The notes: generated from the letters alone by a model not told the origin. 64,000 nt of DNA from Dickeya fangzhongdai (GCF_002812485.1 NZ_CP025003.1:4960001-5024000); one strand, 5' to 3'. Shown: positions 1 through 10,888, counted from the first letter of the stretch. Numbers and translations: made by a program.

Positions 1-1
1 G

Positions 2-1156
2 CCCTTGCCCAAATCGCCCAAACTGGCGCGCCACCAGCGCGGCGAACTGGACGACGACGCGCTGGCGTTCGCCATTTTTACCCGGGACGGGCAAATGGTT
101 TTGAACGATGGCGAAAACGGCAGAGACTTTGTCTTTCACTATCAACAGAATGGTTTTACCGATTCCCGTTTGCGGGATGATGACGACAAATGGCGACTGA
201 TGTGGCTGGCTACCAAGGATAACCGCTATGTGGTGGTCGTGGGTCAAGAGTGGGATTACCGTCAGGATATGACGCTGGATATCGTGAAGACCAACCTGAT
301 TCCCTGGCTGGCGGTGCTTCCGATTATGTTGGTGTTGCTGTTCTGGTTACTCAGTTATGAACTGGCGCCACTGAAGCGAATCGCCGCCCGGTTGCATCAG
401 CGTAATCCGGATGACGGAACGCCGCTCGACATAGCCCAGGTGCCGCCGGAAGTTCAGCCGCTGGTTAGCGCGCTCAACCAGCTGTTCGTTCGCCATCAGG
501 ACACCCTATTGCGCGAACGTCGCTTCACCTCGGACGCCGCCCACGAATTACGCAGTCCGCTGGCGGCGCTGAAAGTGCAGGCTGAAGTGGCACAGCTGGC
601 GCAAGACGATGCCGCGGTACGCCAGCACGCGCTGACAAATCTGGGCGCCGGCATCGATCGCGCCTCCCGTCTGGTGGATCAATTGCTGACCCTCTCACGT
701 CTGGACGCTGCCTCCGCCGCCGGCGAACCGCCTCCCGTGCACTGGCAGCCATTGCTGCAGCAACTGGTAATCGAACACTACCCCGCCGCCCAAGCCGCTC
801 AGGTGGAGATTCGGCTGGAAGCGCCGGATTCCCCGGTCATCAGTCTGGGTAATCCATTGCTGCTGACCCTGCTGGTGCGCAATTTACTGGATAACGCCAT
901 TCGCTACAGTCAGACAGGCAGCGCCATCACGCTGACGCTAACCGCCTCCAGCCTTCAGATCGCCGACGACGGGCCGGGCGTGGATGAAACGATACTGGAA
1001 CGTCTTGGCGAGCGATTTTTCCGTCCTCCCGGCCAGGAAAAGTCCGGCAGCGGGCTGGGCTTGTCGATAGTCAATAATATCGCCCGTTTACATGGCATGC
1101 GCACCCGCTTTGCCAACCGGCCGGGAGGCGGTTTTGTTGCGACGCTGACCTGGTGA
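2..1156 (+). CDS. qseC: Sensor histidine kinase QseC, 3' part (5' end outside window)
   Basis: Inner-membrane sensor kinase that autophosphorylates on histidine and passes the phosphate to its response regulator (QseB in relatives). About 384 residues are visible. They run from the end of the periplasmic sensor region through a transmembrane segment (about residues 96-118 of the visible part), a HAMP-like linker, the H-box HELRSP near residue 180, the N-box NLLDNAIRYS, the G1 motif DDGPGV and the G2 motif GSGLGLSIV. Compared with E. coli QseC (about 449 residues), roughly the first 65 residues, including the first membrane helix, lie outside the window, so the true start cannot be seen. The gene converges on kup, with a hairpin between them. 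Confidence 0.9.
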   Translation, partial: PLPKSPKLARHQRGELDDDALAFAIFTRDGQMVLNDGENGRDFVFHYQQNGFTDSRLRDDDDKWRLMWLATKDNRYVVVVGQEWDYRQDMTLDIVKTNLIPWLAVLPIMLVLLFWLLSYELAPLKRIAARLHQRNPDDGTPLDIAQVPPEVQPLVSALNQLFVRHQDTLLRERRFTSDAAHELRSPLAALKVQAEVAQLAQDDAAVRQHALTNLGAGIDRASRLVDQLLTLSRLDAASAAGEPPPVHWQPLLQQLVIEHYPAAQAAQVEIRLEAPDSPVISLGNPLLLTLLVRNLLDNAIRYSQTGSAITLTLTASSLQIADDGPGVDETILERLGERFFRPPGQEKSGSGLGLSIVNNIARLHGMRTRFANRPGGGFVATLTW

Positions 1157-1223
1157 AGAAACTCATCCGGTGAAAGGGAAACAGAGACTGGTGCAGACGA
1201 CGAGACTGCGGTGACGAACGCGA

Positions 1224-1257
1224 AAGCGGGTGAGTTCTTACCGAATCTCACCCGCTT
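1224..1257. terminator. Hairpin between convergent qseC and kup
   Basis: Perfect 11-bp stem AAGCGGGTGAG / CTCACCCGCTT with a 12-nt loop, lying between the ends of two convergent genes. There is no clear U-run, so it may terminate weakly or stabilise the 3' ends. Confidence 0.6.
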
Positions 1258-1278
1258 AACCTGCCGCGAAGTCAGGCG

Positions 1279-3147
1279 TCAGATTTCTACCTGAATGCCG
1301 AGTTCGATCAGCCGGTTCGGTGGGATTTCGAACTGGTCCGCCGCACGCAGCGCATTGCGACTCAACATCATGAACAGTTTGCCGCGAACTCGCAGATACC
1401 AGGGTCGATTCCCCATCATCAGCGATTCGTTCGACAGGAAGAAGGTAGTCTCCATCATCTGACAGGTTAAGCCATCCTGCCAGCAACGGTGGAAAACCTC
1501 TTCCACATTGGGGGTTTCACGCCAGCCATAGCTGGCGACAACGCGCCAGAAGGTCGGGGAAAGCTGTTCCACCGAAACACGCCGGGCGTTATGCACATAA
1601 GGCGCGTCTTCCGTTCTCATGGTCAGCAGCACCACGCGCTCATGCAATACCTTGTTGTGCTTGAGATTGTGCAGCAGCGCAAACGGAATCACGTGGGTGG
1701 CGCGCGAAAGATAAACCGCAGTACCGGTCACTCGCACCGGCGGGTTCTTTTCCAGCGAAGCAATCATCGCATCCAGCGAATTGCCATGCTCGTGGATACG
1801 GCGCAGCAGCCGGAAGCGTTCGCTTTTCCAGGTGGTCATGATGATAAACATCACCATCCCCAGCGCCAGCGGCAACCAGCCGCCGGAAATAATCTTCACC
1901 ACGTTAGCCAGGAACATCGGCAGGTCGATAGCCAGCAGCGCCACCAGCAGCAACCAGACCAGATAGCGATACCAGTGCCAGTTTTTCAGCGCCACCGTAC
2001 AGGACAGGATACTGGTCAGCACCATGGTGCCGGTCACCGCAATACCGTAGGCGGCGGCCAGATTGCTGGAGTGTTCAAAGCTGACAATAACGATCACGAC
2101 CGCCACGTACAGCAGCCAGTTGATAAACGGAATATAAATCTGCCCGGATTCCATATCCGACGTATGCACGATGCGCATCGGCGGCAGATACCCCAGACGC
2201 ACCGCCTGTCGGGTCAGTGAAAACACGCCGGAAATCACCGCCTGAGAGGCGATGATGGTAGCCAGCGTCGCCAGCACCAGCAGCGGAATCAGCGCCCAGT
2301 CAGGCGCCAGCAGAAAGAACGGGTTTTTAATCGCCTCCGGATTTTTCAGCAGCAACGCGCCCTGACCGAAGTAGTTGAGCACCAGCGACGGTAACACCGC
2401 GGAAAACCAGGCGATACGAATAGGCAGTTTGCCGAAATGCCCCATGTCGGCGTACAGCGCTTCCACCCCGGTGATCGCCAGCACCACCGCCCCCAGCGCA
2501 AAGAAGGATACCGCTTTGTACTGAATAAAGAAGTTGATGGCCCATTTGGGATTCAGCGCCTGCAGCACCTCAGGATTGGCGATGATACTGCGCGCGCCTA
2601 GCACCCCGAGCGACAGAAACCACAGCATCATGATCGGTGCAAACAGGCTGCCCACCCGGCCGGTGCCGTGCTTCTGAATCATGAACAGCAGCGTCAGCAC
2701 CACAATCGAAATCGGGACGATGTAGGTATCCAGCGACGGCGCGACGATATCCAGCCCTTCAATCGCCGACATCACCGAGATCGCCGGGGTGATCACCACC
2801 TCGCCATAGAAAAAGCTGCCGCCGATGAGCCCCATGATCACCACCATGGCGGTCACCTTATCGGAGGTGTTGCGCCCGGCCAGCGACATCAGCGTCAGAA
2901 TGCCGCCTTCGCCGGCGTTATCGGCGCGCATAACGTAGCTCAGATACTTAAGGGATACCACCAGCACCAGCAGCCAGAATATCAGGGAGAGAAAGCCAAA
3001 AACGGAATCGGGCTCAACCCCAAAACCAAACTGTCCGGAAAGACACTCCCTGAGCGTATAAAGCGGGCTGGTGCCGATATCGCCATACACTACCCCGATG
3101 GCAGCCAGCGTGATCGCCGGAAGTGAACGTTTATGTTCTGAATTCAT
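1279..3147 (-). CDS. kup: Low-affinity potassium transporter Kup
   Basis: Constitutive K+/H+ symporter of the KUP/HAK/KT family in the inner membrane. The 622-residue length equals that of E. coli Kup. The N-terminus carries the family signature [15 protein letters not shown] near residues 18-32, followed by about twelve hydrophobic helices (to about residue 455) and a cytoplasmic C-terminal domain ending in GIQVEI. The start ATG at 3147 matches the family N-terminus ([14 protein letters not shown]). It is transcribed divergently from ravA, with 273 bp between them, the same neighbour relation as in E. coli. Confidence 0.97.
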   Translation of the reverse strand: MNSEHKRSLPAITLAAIGVVYGDIGTSPLYTLRECLSGQFGFGVEPDSVFGFLSLIFWLLVLVVSLKYLSYVMRADNAGEGGILTLMSLAGRNTSDKVTAMVVIMGLIGGSFFYGEVVITPAISVMSAIEGLDIVAPSLDTYIVPISIVVLTLLFMIQKHGTGRVGSLFAPIMMLWFLSLGVLGARSIIANPEVLQALNPKWAINFFIQYKAVSFFALGAVVLAITGVEALYADMGHFGKLPIRIAWFSAVLPSLVLNYFGQGALLLKNPEAIKNPFFLLAPDWALIPLLVLATLATIIASQAVISGVFSLTRQAVRLGYLPPMRIVHTSDMESGQIYIPFINWLLYVAVVIVIVSFEHSSNLAAAYGIAVTGTMVLTSILSCTVALKNWHWYRYLVWLLLVALLAIDLPMFLANVVKIISGGWLPLALGMVMFIIMTTWKSERFRLLRRIHEHGNSLDAMIASLEKNPPVRVTGTAVYLSRATHVIPFALLHNLKHNKVLHERVVLLTMRTEDAPYVHNARRVSVEQLSPTFWRVVASYGWRETPNVEEVFHRCWQDGLTCQMMETTFFLSNESLMMGNRPWYLRVRGKLFMMLSRNALRAADQFEIPPNRLIELGIQVEI

Positions 3148-3420
3148 AAACCCTGTCTTCTGTTATCAATTCATTAACAAATCGGGCCTTATTCTGGTTG
3201 GACTAGCCCGAAAACGCACAGTATGCACAAATCACGTTAAAAGCCCATTTTTAATATTACCTTCGTTCTGATTCAGGACAGGTGCCTTGGTTGATTAACA
3301 CCGGTAATGGTGACAATAATTAATGTATGGCTAATGAAGAAAACGTAATCTTCCCAAGGTTCCTGGATAACTGTTTTTTCACGCTTCCCGACGGCGATTC
3401 ACAGCAATGACGGATCTATT

Positions 3421-4917
3421 ATGATACAACCCACAGCGCTGGCCGACCGTATCTCTCGTCTGAGCCATGCTCTCGAACACGGTCTTTACGAACGGCAACA
3501 CGCCATCCGACTCTGCCTGCTGGCGGCGCTTAGCGGTGAGAGCGTCTTTCTGCTTGGTCCGCCGGGGATAGCCAAAAGCCTGATTGCCCGTCGCCTGAAA
3601 TACGCCTTCCGACATGCACGCGCCTTTGAATACCTGATGACGCGCTTTTCAACGCCGGAAGAAGTATTCGGTCCGTTATCCATTCAGGCGCTGAAAGACG
3701 AAGGGCGTTATCAACGCCTGACGACCGGCTACCTGCCGGAAGCAGAAATCGTATTTCTGGATGAAATCTGGAAAGCCGGCCCCGCTATCCTCAACACCCT
3801 GCTGACCGCCATTAACGAGCGACGTTTTCGCAACGGCAACAGTGAAGAACCGATCCCGATGCGGCTGCTGGTCACTGCGTCCAACGAACTGCCGGAAGCC
3901 GACAGCAGTCTGGAAGCCTTGTACGACCGTATGCTGATCCGCATCTGGCTGGACCGGGTGCAGGACAAACACAATTTTCGCGCTATGCTCACCGCCTCAC
4001 CTGGCGAACAGGACAATCTGGTCAGCCCGGCGTTGAGCGTCAGCGACGAAGAATACCAACAGTGGCAGTCTCATATCGATCATATACCGTTGCCGGAAAA
4101 TTGCTTCGAACTGATTTATCAGTTGCGCCAGCGTCTGGACTCGCAGGACGGTTCGCCATACGTTTCCGACCGCCGCTGGAAAAAAGCCATCCGCCTGTTG
4201 CAGGCCTGCGCTTTCTTCAGCGGGCGTGAAACCATTACCCCGGTTGACCTGATCCTGCTCAAGGATTGCCTGTGGCATGACCTTGGCACCCACGATCTGG
4301 TGGAGCAGCAATTACAGCAGTTGATGAGCGAGCAGGCCTATCAGCAACGGACATTGCTGTACCGGTTGCAGCAACTGAATGTGAAACGTCAGCAATACCA
4401 GCAACAGCAGAGTGAGCAGCAAGCCTTCCGGGTTGAACGTCAGGTCAACTTTTTCGGCCGCAAACCGCATCACACGCTGCCGGAAAGCCTGACATCCACC
4501 GAACTGACGCTGATGCTGCAAAAACCGCTGCTGCTCAACGATTACACCGTAACCCACGTGGTGATCGACCGGGAAGCGCTGGCGGGCTGGCTGCAAAAAG
4601 GCGGCGAAATACGCGGCAAGCTCAACGGCGTTGGTTTTAGCCAGCGTCTGGATATGGAAGTGGATGAGCGCCAGCATCTGATCATCCGCGATATCAGTTT
4701 GCAAAGCGCCGCATTGTCTTTGCCGGGCGTAATAAAAGGCGAACTGCCGGAAGAGATGCTTCAGGAATATGAAACGCTGAAAATTCAGTTACGTGAGCAA
4801 CGCCGATTGTTTGAACGTCATCAGCCTTGTCTGTTTGTGCCTAAAGAATGGCTTGCCAGGATTGAAGAAAGCCTGCAGCAGGTCGATGAACAAATAGAGC
4901 AGTCACAACGGGAGTAA
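3421..4917 (+). CDS. ravA: MoxR-family AAA+ ATPase RavA
   Basis: AAA+ ATPase that works with the VWA protein ViaA; in E. coli the pair is linked to inducible lysine decarboxylase and to respiratory Fe-S complexes. The 498 residues equal the E. coli length. Walker A GPPGIAKS is at residues 46-53, Walker [11 protein letters not shown] at about 110-119, and sensor 1 is TASNE near 157. The C-terminal part holds the triple-helix and LARA-type regions, with a glutamine-rich stretch around residues 310-345. viaA begins 5 bp after the stop, so the two genes form one operon. Confidence 0.96.
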   Translation: MIQPTALADRISRLSHALEHGLYERQHAIRLCLLAALSGESVFLLGPPGIAKSLIARRLKYAFRHARAFEYLMTRFSTPEEVFGPLSIQALKDEGRYQRLTTGYLPEAEIVFLDEIWKAGPAILNTLLTAINERRFRNGNSEEPIPMRLLVTASNELPEADSSLEALYDRMLIRIWLDRVQDKHNFRAMLTASPGEQDNLVSPALSVSDEEYQQWQSHIDHIPLPENCFELIYQLRQRLDSQDGSPYVSDRRWKKAIRLLQACAFFSGRETITPVDLILLKDCLWHDLGTHDLVEQQLQQLMSEQAYQQRTLLYRLQQLNVKRQQYQQQQSEQQAFRVERQVNFFGRKPHHTLPESLTSTELTLMLQKPLLLNDYTVTHVVIDREALAGWLQKGGEIRGKLNGVGFSQRLDMEVDERQHLIIRDISLQSAALSLPGVIKGELPEEMLQEYETLKIQLREQRRLFERHQPCLFVPKEWLARIEESLQQVDEQIEQSQRE

Positions 4918-4922
4918 CGATC

Positions 4923-6398
4923 ATGCTGACGCTGGAATCCCTGGAGATGCTGTTGTCCATCGATGAAAACGATCTGCTGGATGACGTGATTATCACCCTG
5001 ATGGCAACGCCTCAGCTGGTGATGTTCTTCGACAAATACCCGCGTCTGAAAAACGCCGTCATGCGTGATTTGCCGGAGTGGAAAGAAAATCTCCGGCAAC
5101 GGCTGCGTAATACCCAGGCGCCGCCCGAACTGGAGAAAGAGTTCACCTGCTATCAACAGACCCAACTGGTCAGCGATAACACCTTTCAGTCCAACCTGCC
5201 GGACATCATGTCCACCTTGCATCATGTTGATTCCCCCTTCCTGAGTCAGGCAGAAAAGCTGGTTAATTCCGCGTCGCATGCGTCGGAACTCCGTATCAGC
5301 AGCAGCCAGCACAGCCTGTTTATGCAGCGCTGGCGCATCAGCCTGACGCTGCAGACCCTGAATCTGCACCAGCAAATCATGGAGCAGGAACGGGATCAAT
5401 TGCTGGACGAGATCCAAAAACGTCTGACCATCAGCGGCGCGCTTGAGCCTGTTCTGGCCGACAACGATACCGCCGCCGGGAGACTGTGGGATCTCAGCGC
5501 CAGCAAACGTATGAAGCAGCCATTTAATGCGTTGCTGGAAGTTGGCGCCTTTCTGCGGCAACAGCCGGAACTGCAACGTCTGGCGGAACGTCTCGGCCGT
5601 AGTCGGGAGACTAAATCGGTCCTCAGCCAGGATGCCCCAAAAGAAGCCTTTCAGATCATGGTGCGTGAACCGGCTTTTGCGCCGGAGCAGGTCAGCGGCA
5701 TCCACCAGAGCGACGATATTCTGCGCCTGCTGCCTACCGAGCTTTCCACCCTCGGCATCAGTGAGCTGGAGTTCGAGTTTTACCGTCGTCTGTCGGAACA
5801 TCGGTTACTGACTTACCGATTGCAGGGGGAGAACTGGCGGGAAAAAACGCTGGAGCGGCCGGTCGTCCATCAGCATAACGAGCAGCAGCCGCGCGGGCCG
5901 TTTATCGTTTGTGTGGATACCTCCGGCTCGATGGGCGGGTTTAACGAACGCTGCGCCAAAGCCTTTTGCCTGGCGCTGATGCGAATTGCGCTGGCGGACA
6001 ACCGCCGCTGTTACATCATGCTGTTTTCCACCGGCATCGTCAGTTACGACCTGACGTCGGAAAGCGGGCTGGAGGAAGCGATTCGTTTTCTCAGTCAGAC
6101 CTTTCGGGGCGGCACTGACCTGGCCAGTTGCCTGTCAGCATTGCTGGAAAAAATGGACAGTCAGTCCTGGCAGGATGCCGATGCCGTGATTATTTCGGAC
6201 TTTATCGCCCAGCGTCTGCCGGACGATCTGGTCAATGAAGTCAAACGCCGCCAGCATCGGCTGCAACACCGTTTCCATGCGGTCGCCATGTCAGCGCACG
6301 GCAAGCCCGGCATTCTGCGCATCTTCGATCATATCTGGCGCTTTGACACCGGGCTGAAAAGCCGTCTGCTGCGTCGCTTTCAGCACGAAAAAGTCTGA
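4923..6398 (+). CDS. viaA: VWA-domain protein ViaA, RavA partner
   Basis: Stimulates the ATPase activity of RavA. It has 491 residues against about 483 in E. coli. The C-terminal third is a von Willebrand factor A domain with the metal-binding MIDAS motif DTSGSMGG (coded near 5915-5940), a downstream threonine in FRGGTDLAS, and the conserved end [11 protein letters not shown]. The N-terminal two thirds are helical and family-specific. The start codon lies 5 bp after ravA, so translation is probably coupled. Confidence 0.95.
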   Translation: MLTLESLEMLLSIDENDLLDDVIITLMATPQLVMFFDKYPRLKNAVMRDLPEWKENLRQRLRNTQAPPELEKEFTCYQQTQLVSDNTFQSNLPDIMSTLHHVDSPFLSQAEKLVNSASHASELRISSSQHSLFMQRWRISLTLQTLNLHQQIMEQERDQLLDEIQKRLTISGALEPVLADNDTAAGRLWDLSASKRMKQPFNALLEVGAFLRQQPELQRLAERLGRSRETKSVLSQDAPKEAFQIMVREPAFAPEQVSGIHQSDDILRLLPTELSTLGISELEFEFYRRLSEHRLLTYRLQGENWREKTLERPVVHQHNEQQPRGPFIVCVDTSGSMGGFNERCAKAFCLALMRIALADNRRCYIMLFSTGIVSYDLTSESGLEEAIRFLSQTFRGGTDLASCLSALLEKMDSQSWQDADAVIISDFIAQRLPDDLVNEVKRRQHRLQHRFHAVAMSAHGKPGILRIFDHIWRFDTGLKSRLLRRFQHEKV

Positions 6399-6532
6399 TA
6401 ACTCAAACCATCTATTCTTCTTATATAGCGCTTTTTATATATAGCTTTCCCGAATACCCCGCCGGTTTGGTCGTTGATTCATTCGGCAATAATCAGTAAA
6501 ACGCTTCAGATAGTTCTTCACGGAGCAGCACC

Positions 6533-6997
6533 ATGGCAGCAGACACCTACACAATGGACGAACTCGATCGCGGCATCCTCAATGCGCTGATGGAGAATGC
6601 CCGCACGCCTTACGCCGAACTGGCCAAACAGTTCTCCGTCAGCCCAGGCACCATCCATGTCCGGGTGGAAAAGATGAAACAGGCCGGCATCATCGTGGGA
6701 ACGCGGCTGGACGTGAATCCCAAACAGCTGGGATATGACGTCTGTTGCTTCATCGGCATCATTCTGAAAAGCGCCAAGGACTATCCGTCCGCGGTGGAGA
6801 AGCTCAGTAATCTGGAAGAAGTGGTGGAGGCGTATTACACCACCGGGCATTACAGCATCTTCATCAAGGTGATGTGCCGTTCCATTGATGCGCTGCAACA
6901 TGTACTTATCAACAAGATTCAGACAATTGATGAAATTCAGTCCACCGAAACCCTGATCTCCCTGCAAAACCCGATCATGCGTACCATCGTGCCTTAA
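6533..6997 (+). CDS. asnC: Asparagine-responsive transcription factor AsnC
   Basis: Lrp/AsnC-family regulator which in E. coli activates asnA in response to asparagine. It has 154 residues. An N-terminal helix-turn-helix (about 8-55, with LDRGILNALMENART and SVSPGTIHVRVEKMK) is followed by a RAM ligand-binding domain. The C-terminus (QTIDEIQSTETLISLQNP) is almost identical to the E. coli protein. The start at 6533 is preceded by CGGAG at good spacing. The gene lies next to mioC and oriC, as in all close relatives. Confidence 0.95.
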   Translation: MAADTYTMDELDRGILNALMENARTPYAELAKQFSVSPGTIHVRVEKMKQAGIIVGTRLDVNPKQLGYDVCCFIGIILKSAKDYPSAVEKLSNLEEVVEAYYTTGHYSIFIKVMCRSIDALQHVLINKIQTIDEIQSTETLISLQNPIMRTIVP

Positions 6998-7088
6998 GGC
7001 TTTTTTACTATCCCCCTATTATCCACAGGTAGATCCCACCAAGATCACAGCGTACAATGTGCCGTCGTTCAATCAGGCGGGATCGCGT

Positions 7089-7532
7089 ATGGCAGACATT
7101 ACCCTCATCAGCGGCAGCACCCTCGGCAGCGCCGAGTACGTTTCCGAGCACCTGGAATCGCTGCTGCAACAAAACGATTTCACAACCACGCTGCTGCATG
7201 GTCCGGAACTGGATGAGGTCACGCCTGAAAATCTGTGGCTGGTGGTGACATCCACCCACGGCGCAGGCGATCTGCCGGACAACCTGCAGCCGTTTTATGA
7301 CGATCTGCAAACGAAACGCCCCGATTTGTCCGCGGTCCGCTATGGCGCGATCGGGATCGGCAGCAGCGAGTACGACACTTTCTGCGGCGCGATCGTCAAA
7401 GTGGATCAATTGCTGCAGGAGCTGGGCGCTCGTCGGATCGGCGAAATGCTGAAGATCGACATTACCCAACACGACATTCCGGAAGATCCCGCGGAAGCCT
7501 GGCTGGGATCATGGGTAAATTTACTCAAATAA
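7089..7532 (+). CDS. mioC: Flavodoxin-like protein MioC
   Basis: FMN-binding flavodoxin-type electron carrier encoded beside oriC. It has 147 residues. The FMN phosphate loop is SGSTLGSAEYV near the N-terminus and a second flavin loop is SSTHGAGD-like (TSTHGAGDLPDN). The C-terminal DIPEDPAEAWLGSWVNLLK matches E. coli MioC. An in-frame ATG at 7059 would add ten residues absent from the family, so 7089 (MADITLISG) is chosen. In E. coli, transcription from mioC enters oriC. Confidence 0.95.
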   Translation: MADITLISGSTLGSAEYVSEHLESLLQQNDFTTTLLHGPELDEVTPENLWLVVTSTHGAGDLPDNLQPFYDDLQTKRPDLSAVRYGAIGIGSSEYDTFCGAIVKVDQLLQELGARRIGEMLKIDITQHDIPEDPAEAWLGSWVNLLK

Positions 7533-7554
7533 TCTTATTTTTTAGATCTGCATC

Positions 7555-7563
7555 TGTGGATAA
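7555..7563 (-). promoter_or_regulatory. DnaA box, R4-like, perfect consensus
   Basis: TGTGGATAA on the plus strand, which is TTATCCACA on the minus strand. It is the box farthest from the unwinding element, the position of E. coli R4. Confidence 0.9.
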
Positions 7564-7593
7564 ATAACTTTAAATGCCGGGGAAAACCCGTAG

Positions 7594-7602
7594 TTATCCA
7601 GA
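7594..7602 (+). promoter_or_regulatory. DnaA box, R3-like (TTATCCAGA)
   Basis: TTATCCAGA differs from TTATCCACA by one base. It lies at the position expected for the weak R3 box, and a second GATAAC half follows immediately. Confidence 0.65.
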
Positions 7603-7628
7603 TAACAACGTCAGATGCTTTTTTGAGC

Positions 7629-7637
7629 TGTGCATAA
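7629..7637 (-). promoter_or_regulatory. DnaA box, R2-like (TTATGCACA)
   Basis: TGTGCATAA on the plus strand reads TTATGCACA on the minus strand, one base off the strong consensus. It sits between the R3-like and R1-like boxes. Confidence 0.75.
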
Positions 7638-7734
7638 TTACCCTTTCAGATCCCAGCTAATACAGACTGGGATCACCGATCATTCACAGCTAGTGATCGG
7701 CAATAACCCATTGATCTTCTTTTTGGATCCCGCC

Positions 7735-7743
7735 TTATCCACA
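7735..7743 (+). promoter_or_regulatory. DnaA box R1, perfect consensus
   Basis: TTATCCACA lies 22 bp from the first 13-mer, the place of the high-affinity R1 box that nucleates loading toward the unwinding element. Confidence 0.92.
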
Positions 7744-7765
7744 ACCAACCGGGATCCTAATAAGA

Positions 7766-7808
7766 GATCTAATAAAGAGATCTTTAAATAAAAAAGATCT
7801 TTCTTTAA
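7766..7808 (+). repeat. DNA unwinding element: three AT-rich 13-mers
   Basis: Three 13-bp units start with GATCT: GATCTAATAAAGA (7766-7778), GATCTTTAAATAA (7779-7791, directly abutting) and GATCTTTCTTTAA (7796-7808). They correspond to the L, M and R 13-mers of E. coli oriC, on the mnmG side. Confidence 0.9.
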
Positions 7809-7911
7809 CTACCCGACGATCCAACACACTTGGTCGACGGCACAAACTTAAGTAGAATCCCCCACCCCAGGGCAAGTAACGATCGTTCGCAACCAGGCGA
7901 GGTGTAGCACC

Positions 7912-9801
7912 ATGTTTTATCCGGATCCTTTTGACGTCATCGTGATCGGTGGCGGTCATGCGGGCACTGAAGCCGCTATGGCCTCAGCCCGAATGGGACG
8001 TCAAACCCTTTTACTGACGCACAACATAGATACGCTGGGCCAGATGTCCTGCAACCCGGCGATCGGCGGTATCGGGAAAGGTCATCTGGTAAAAGAGATC
8101 GATGCCATGGGCGGCCTGATGGCGCGCGCGATCGATCGCGCCGGTATTCAGTTTAGGATACTAAACTCCAGCAAAGGCCCGGCGGTACGCGCCACCCGCG
8201 CTCAGGCAGACCGGGTATTGTACCGTCAGGCGGTACGCACCGCGCTGGAGAACCAACCCAACTTGACGCTCTTCCAGCAGGCGGTGGAAGATCTGATTGT
8301 GGAAAACGATCGTGTCGTCGGCGCGGTTACCCAAATGGGGCTTAAATTCCGCGCCAAAGCCGTGGTGCTGACGGTTGGCACCTTCCTGGACGGCAAGATC
8401 CATATTGGCCTGGACAACTACAGCGGCGGGCGCGCCGGCGATCCGCCTTCCATTTCTCTGTCGCACCGTCTGCGCGAGTTGCCGTTACGCGTCGGCCGTC
8501 TGAAAACCGGTACGCCGCCGCGTATCGACGCTCGTACCATCGATTTCAGCGTTCTGACGCCGCAGCATGGCGACGATCCGATGCCGGTCTTCTCGTTTCT
8601 GGGCAAAGCCAGCGAACATCCGGCGCAGATGCCGTGCTACATCACCCACACCAATGAACGTACCCACGACGTGATCCGCAGCAATCTGGATCGCAGTCCG
8701 ATGTATGCCGGGGTGATCGAAGGGATCGGCCCTCGCTATTGCCCGTCGATCGAAGACAAGGTGATGCGGTTTGCCGATCGTAATGCGCACCAGATTTTCC
8801 TGGAGCCGGAAGGGCTGACCAGTAACGAAATTTACCCGAACGGCATCTCCACCAGCCTGCCGTTCGATGTGCAGTGGCAAATCGTTCGCTCTATGGACGG
8901 CATGGAGAACGCGCGTATCGTTCGACCGGGTTACGCCATTGAGTATGATTATTTTGACCCGCGTGACCTGAAACCGACGCTGGAAAGCAAATTTATCCAC
9001 AATCTGTTTTTCGCCGGGCAGATCAACGGCACTACCGGTTACGAAGAAGCCGCGGCGCAGGGGATGCTGGCGGGGTTGAACGCCGCTCGCCTGGCGTTTG
9101 ATCAGGAAGGCTGGACGCCGCGCCGCGATCAGGCCTACATCGGTGTACTGGTGGATGATCTCTGTACACTGGGGACGAAAGAACCTTATCGCATGTTTAC
9201 CTCCCGCGCCGAATACCGCCTGATGCTGCGCGAAGATAATGCCGATCTGCGCCTGACCGCGATGGGTCGCGAGCTGGGCATGGTGGATGACGAACGCTGG
9301 GCGCGTTTCAATGAGAAGCTGGAAAATATCGAGAAAGAACGCCAGCGTCTGCGCGATGTGCTGGTCCACCCGCAGTCTGAAGGCGTAGAGCAGATCAACA
9401 GCCTGCTGAAATCGCCGTTATCGCGCGAGGCCAATGGCGAAGAGCTGTTAAGACGCCCGGAAATGGATTACGCGCAACTGACCGGGTTACCGATGTTCGC
9501 GCCGGCGTTGTGTGATGCCGAGGCAGCCGAGCAGGTGGAGATTCAGGTCAAATACGAAGGCTATATCGCCCGCCAGCAGGATGAGATCGAAAAGCAGCTG
9601 CGCAACGAAAACACCTTGCTGCCGGCAGATCTGGATTATCGTCAGGTGACCGGCTTGTCAAACGAGGTGATCGCCAAACTTAACGATCACAAACCGGGAT
9701 CGATTGGTCAGGCATCGCGTATTTCCGGCGTCACGCCCGCCGCCATCTCGATTCTGCTGGTCTGGCTGAAAAAACAGGGTATGCTGCGCCGCAGCGCCTG
9801 A
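7912..9801 (+). CDS. mnmG: tRNA uridine-5-carboxymethylaminomethyl modification enzyme MnmG (GidA)
   Basis: FAD-dependent partner of MnmE; together they install the (carboxymethyl)aminomethyl group on U34 of certain tRNAs. The 629 residues match the E. coli length. The N-terminal dinucleotide-binding motif is [14 protein letters not shown], followed by [13 protein letters not shown]. Further family blocks are [20 protein letters not shown] and [14 protein letters not shown]. The C-terminal helical domain is the MnmE-binding part. The start at 7912 follows an AGGCGAGG-type ribosome site. It is the first gene downstream of oriC, and its partner mnmE lies at the far end of this window. Confidence 0.98.
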   Translation: MFYPDPFDVIVIGGGHAGTEAAMASARMGRQTLLLTHNIDTLGQMSCNPAIGGIGKGHLVKEIDAMGGLMARAIDRAGIQFRILNSSKGPAVRATRAQADRVLYRQAVRTALENQPNLTLFQQAVEDLIVENDRVVGAVTQMGLKFRAKAVVLTVGTFLDGKIHIGLDNYSGGRAGDPPSISLSHRLRELPLRVGRLKTGTPPRIDARTIDFSVLTPQHGDDPMPVFSFLGKASEHPAQMPCYITHTNERTHDVIRSNLDRSPMYAGVIEGIGPRYCPSIEDKVMRFADRNAHQIFLEPEGLTSNEIYPNGISTSLPFDVQWQIVRSMDGMENARIVRPGYAIEYDYFDPRDLKPTLESKFIHNLFFAGQINGTTGYEEAAAQGMLAGLNAARLAFDQEGWTPRRDQAYIGVLVDDLCTLGTKEPYRMFTSRAEYRLMLREDNADLRLTAMGRELGMVDDERWARFNEKLENIEKERQRLRDVLVHPQSEGVEQINSLLKSPLSREANGEELLRRPEMDYAQLTGLPMFAPALCDAEAAEQVEIQVKYEGYIARQQDEIEKQLRNENTLLPADLDYRQVTGLSNEVIAKLNDHKPGSIGQASRISGVTPAAISILLVWLKKQGMLRRSA

Positions 9802-9826
9802 GAAACGCTACCGCTTACGTTGACGC

Positions 9827-9847
9827 ATGGCCGCTTTTCGCGGCCAT
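9827..9847. terminator. Hairpin between mnmG and rsmG
   Basis: ATGGCCGC-TTTTC-GCGGCCAT is a perfect 8-bp stem with a 5-nt loop in the 76-bp gap. No U-run follows, so it is more likely a processing or attenuation hairpin than a full terminator. Confidence 0.45.
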
Positions 9848-9877
9848 GTTGCATTAACCGACAATCAGGATTCATTC

Positions 9878-10498
9878 GTGCTCGATACACTCAACAGCCT
9901 GCTGCAGCGCGCCGGAATGGCGCTGACCGACCGGCAGAAAGACCAGTTGCTTCAGTATGTAGCGTTACTCCACAAATGGAACAAGGCTTATAACCTGACA
10001 TCGGTACGTGAACCGGAGCAGATGCTGATCCGCCATATCATGGACAGCCTGGTGGTTGAGCCGCATCTGGTCGGAAACCGTTTCATCGACGTCGGCACCG
10101 GCCCCGGCCTGCCCGGCGTGCCGCTGGCTATCGCCCGCCCGGATGCGCATTTTGTCCTGCTGGATAGCCTGGGAAAACGGGTTCGTTTCCTGCGTCAGGT
10201 TCAGCATGAGCTGAATCTGGGCAATATCGAACCCGTGCAGAGCCGGGTGGAGGATTTTCCGGCAGAACCGCCGTTTGACGGCGTTATTAGCCGGGCCTTC
10301 GCGTCGCTGCAGGATATGGTGAATTGGTGTCATCATTTGCCGTCGCGTCCGCAGGGGCGTTTTTATGCTCTGAAAGGCATTGTTCCGCATGAAGAGATGG
10401 GATTGCTGCCGCAGGGCGTGACGGTCGAGAACGTGTTTCCTCTGTCGGTTCCCGAACTGGAAGGGGAACGACATCTGGTGGTGCTTAAGCCCAACTGA
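9878..10498 (+). CDS. rsmG: 16S rRNA (guanine527-N7)-methyltransferase RsmG (GidB)
   Basis: Methylates N7 of G527 in 16S rRNA using S-adenosylmethionine. It has 206 residues against 207 in E. coli. The SAM-binding loop is [15 protein letters not shown], preceded by [14 protein letters not shown] and followed by [15 protein letters not shown]; all are signature blocks. The chosen GTG start ([10 protein letters not shown]) follows CAGGA with 7-nt spacing and aligns with the family N-terminus. A longer reading from 9827 would run through the intergenic hairpin and is rejected. It is probably cotranscribed with mnmG. Confidence 0.95.
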   Translation: MLDTLNSLLQRAGMALTDRQKDQLLQYVALLHKWNKAYNLTSVREPEQMLIRHIMDSLVVEPHLVGNRFIDVGTGPGLPGVPLAIARPDAHFVLLDSLGKRVRFLRQVQHELNLGNIEPVQSRVEDFPAEPPFDGVISRAFASLQDMVNWCHHLPSRPQGRFYALKGIVPHEEMGLLPQGVTVENVFPLSVPELEGERHLVVLKPN

Positions 10499-10872
10499 TT
10501 TTGTCATTTATCAAAAAAATCATGAATAGTTGTAAGATTCTCAGGCTGATAGCTAAAAATGAAATAATGACCTGAGTAATCTTCCGCATTCACTGAAATT
10601 TTACAACTCTGCTGTATAACCTTCTATCGCGGGGAAAGAAAATCGATCTGGCGGCAGAATGCTTTCATGTTTCTAAAGGGATTTGATGGCAAAACTGTGT
10701 TAAAAACATGAGAAAAAAATATCCTGCTTGTCAATAGATGGTTTTGAGGCTGTATTCGTGCTGTTTTGTGAATGTTCTTTTTTAAATTATTGAAATTAAA
10801 AAAGATAAATGGCTTTTTTTGCTAAAGACAAAAAAAAATCAATTCAGATATAAAAGCACTAGTTCAATTTTA

Positions 10873-10888
10873 TGTGAGAAATATCACA
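10873..10888. promoter_or_regulatory. CRP-type binding site upstream of atp operon
   Basis: TGTGA-GAAATA-TCACA matches both halves of the CRP core consensus TGTGA-N6-TCACA perfectly. It lies about 114 bp upstream of the predicted -35 of atpI. Function is inferred from the motif only. Confidence 0.55.

Larger units (their letters stand above)
7533..7911. other. oriC: Chromosomal replication origin oriC (mioC-mnmG intergenic region)
   Basis: This 379-bp gap holds the hallmarks of the enterobacterial origin in the orientation mioC - DnaA boxes - AT-rich unwinding element - mnmG. Two perfect DnaA boxes (7555-7563 on the minus strand, 7735-7743 on the plus strand), weaker boxes at 7594-7602 and 7629-7637, three GATC-headed 13-mers at 7766-7808, and at least eleven GATC sites for Dam/SeqA lie in about 270 bp. 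Gene context and motif layout match E. coli oriC. The core is about 7543-7808. Confidence 0.97.
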
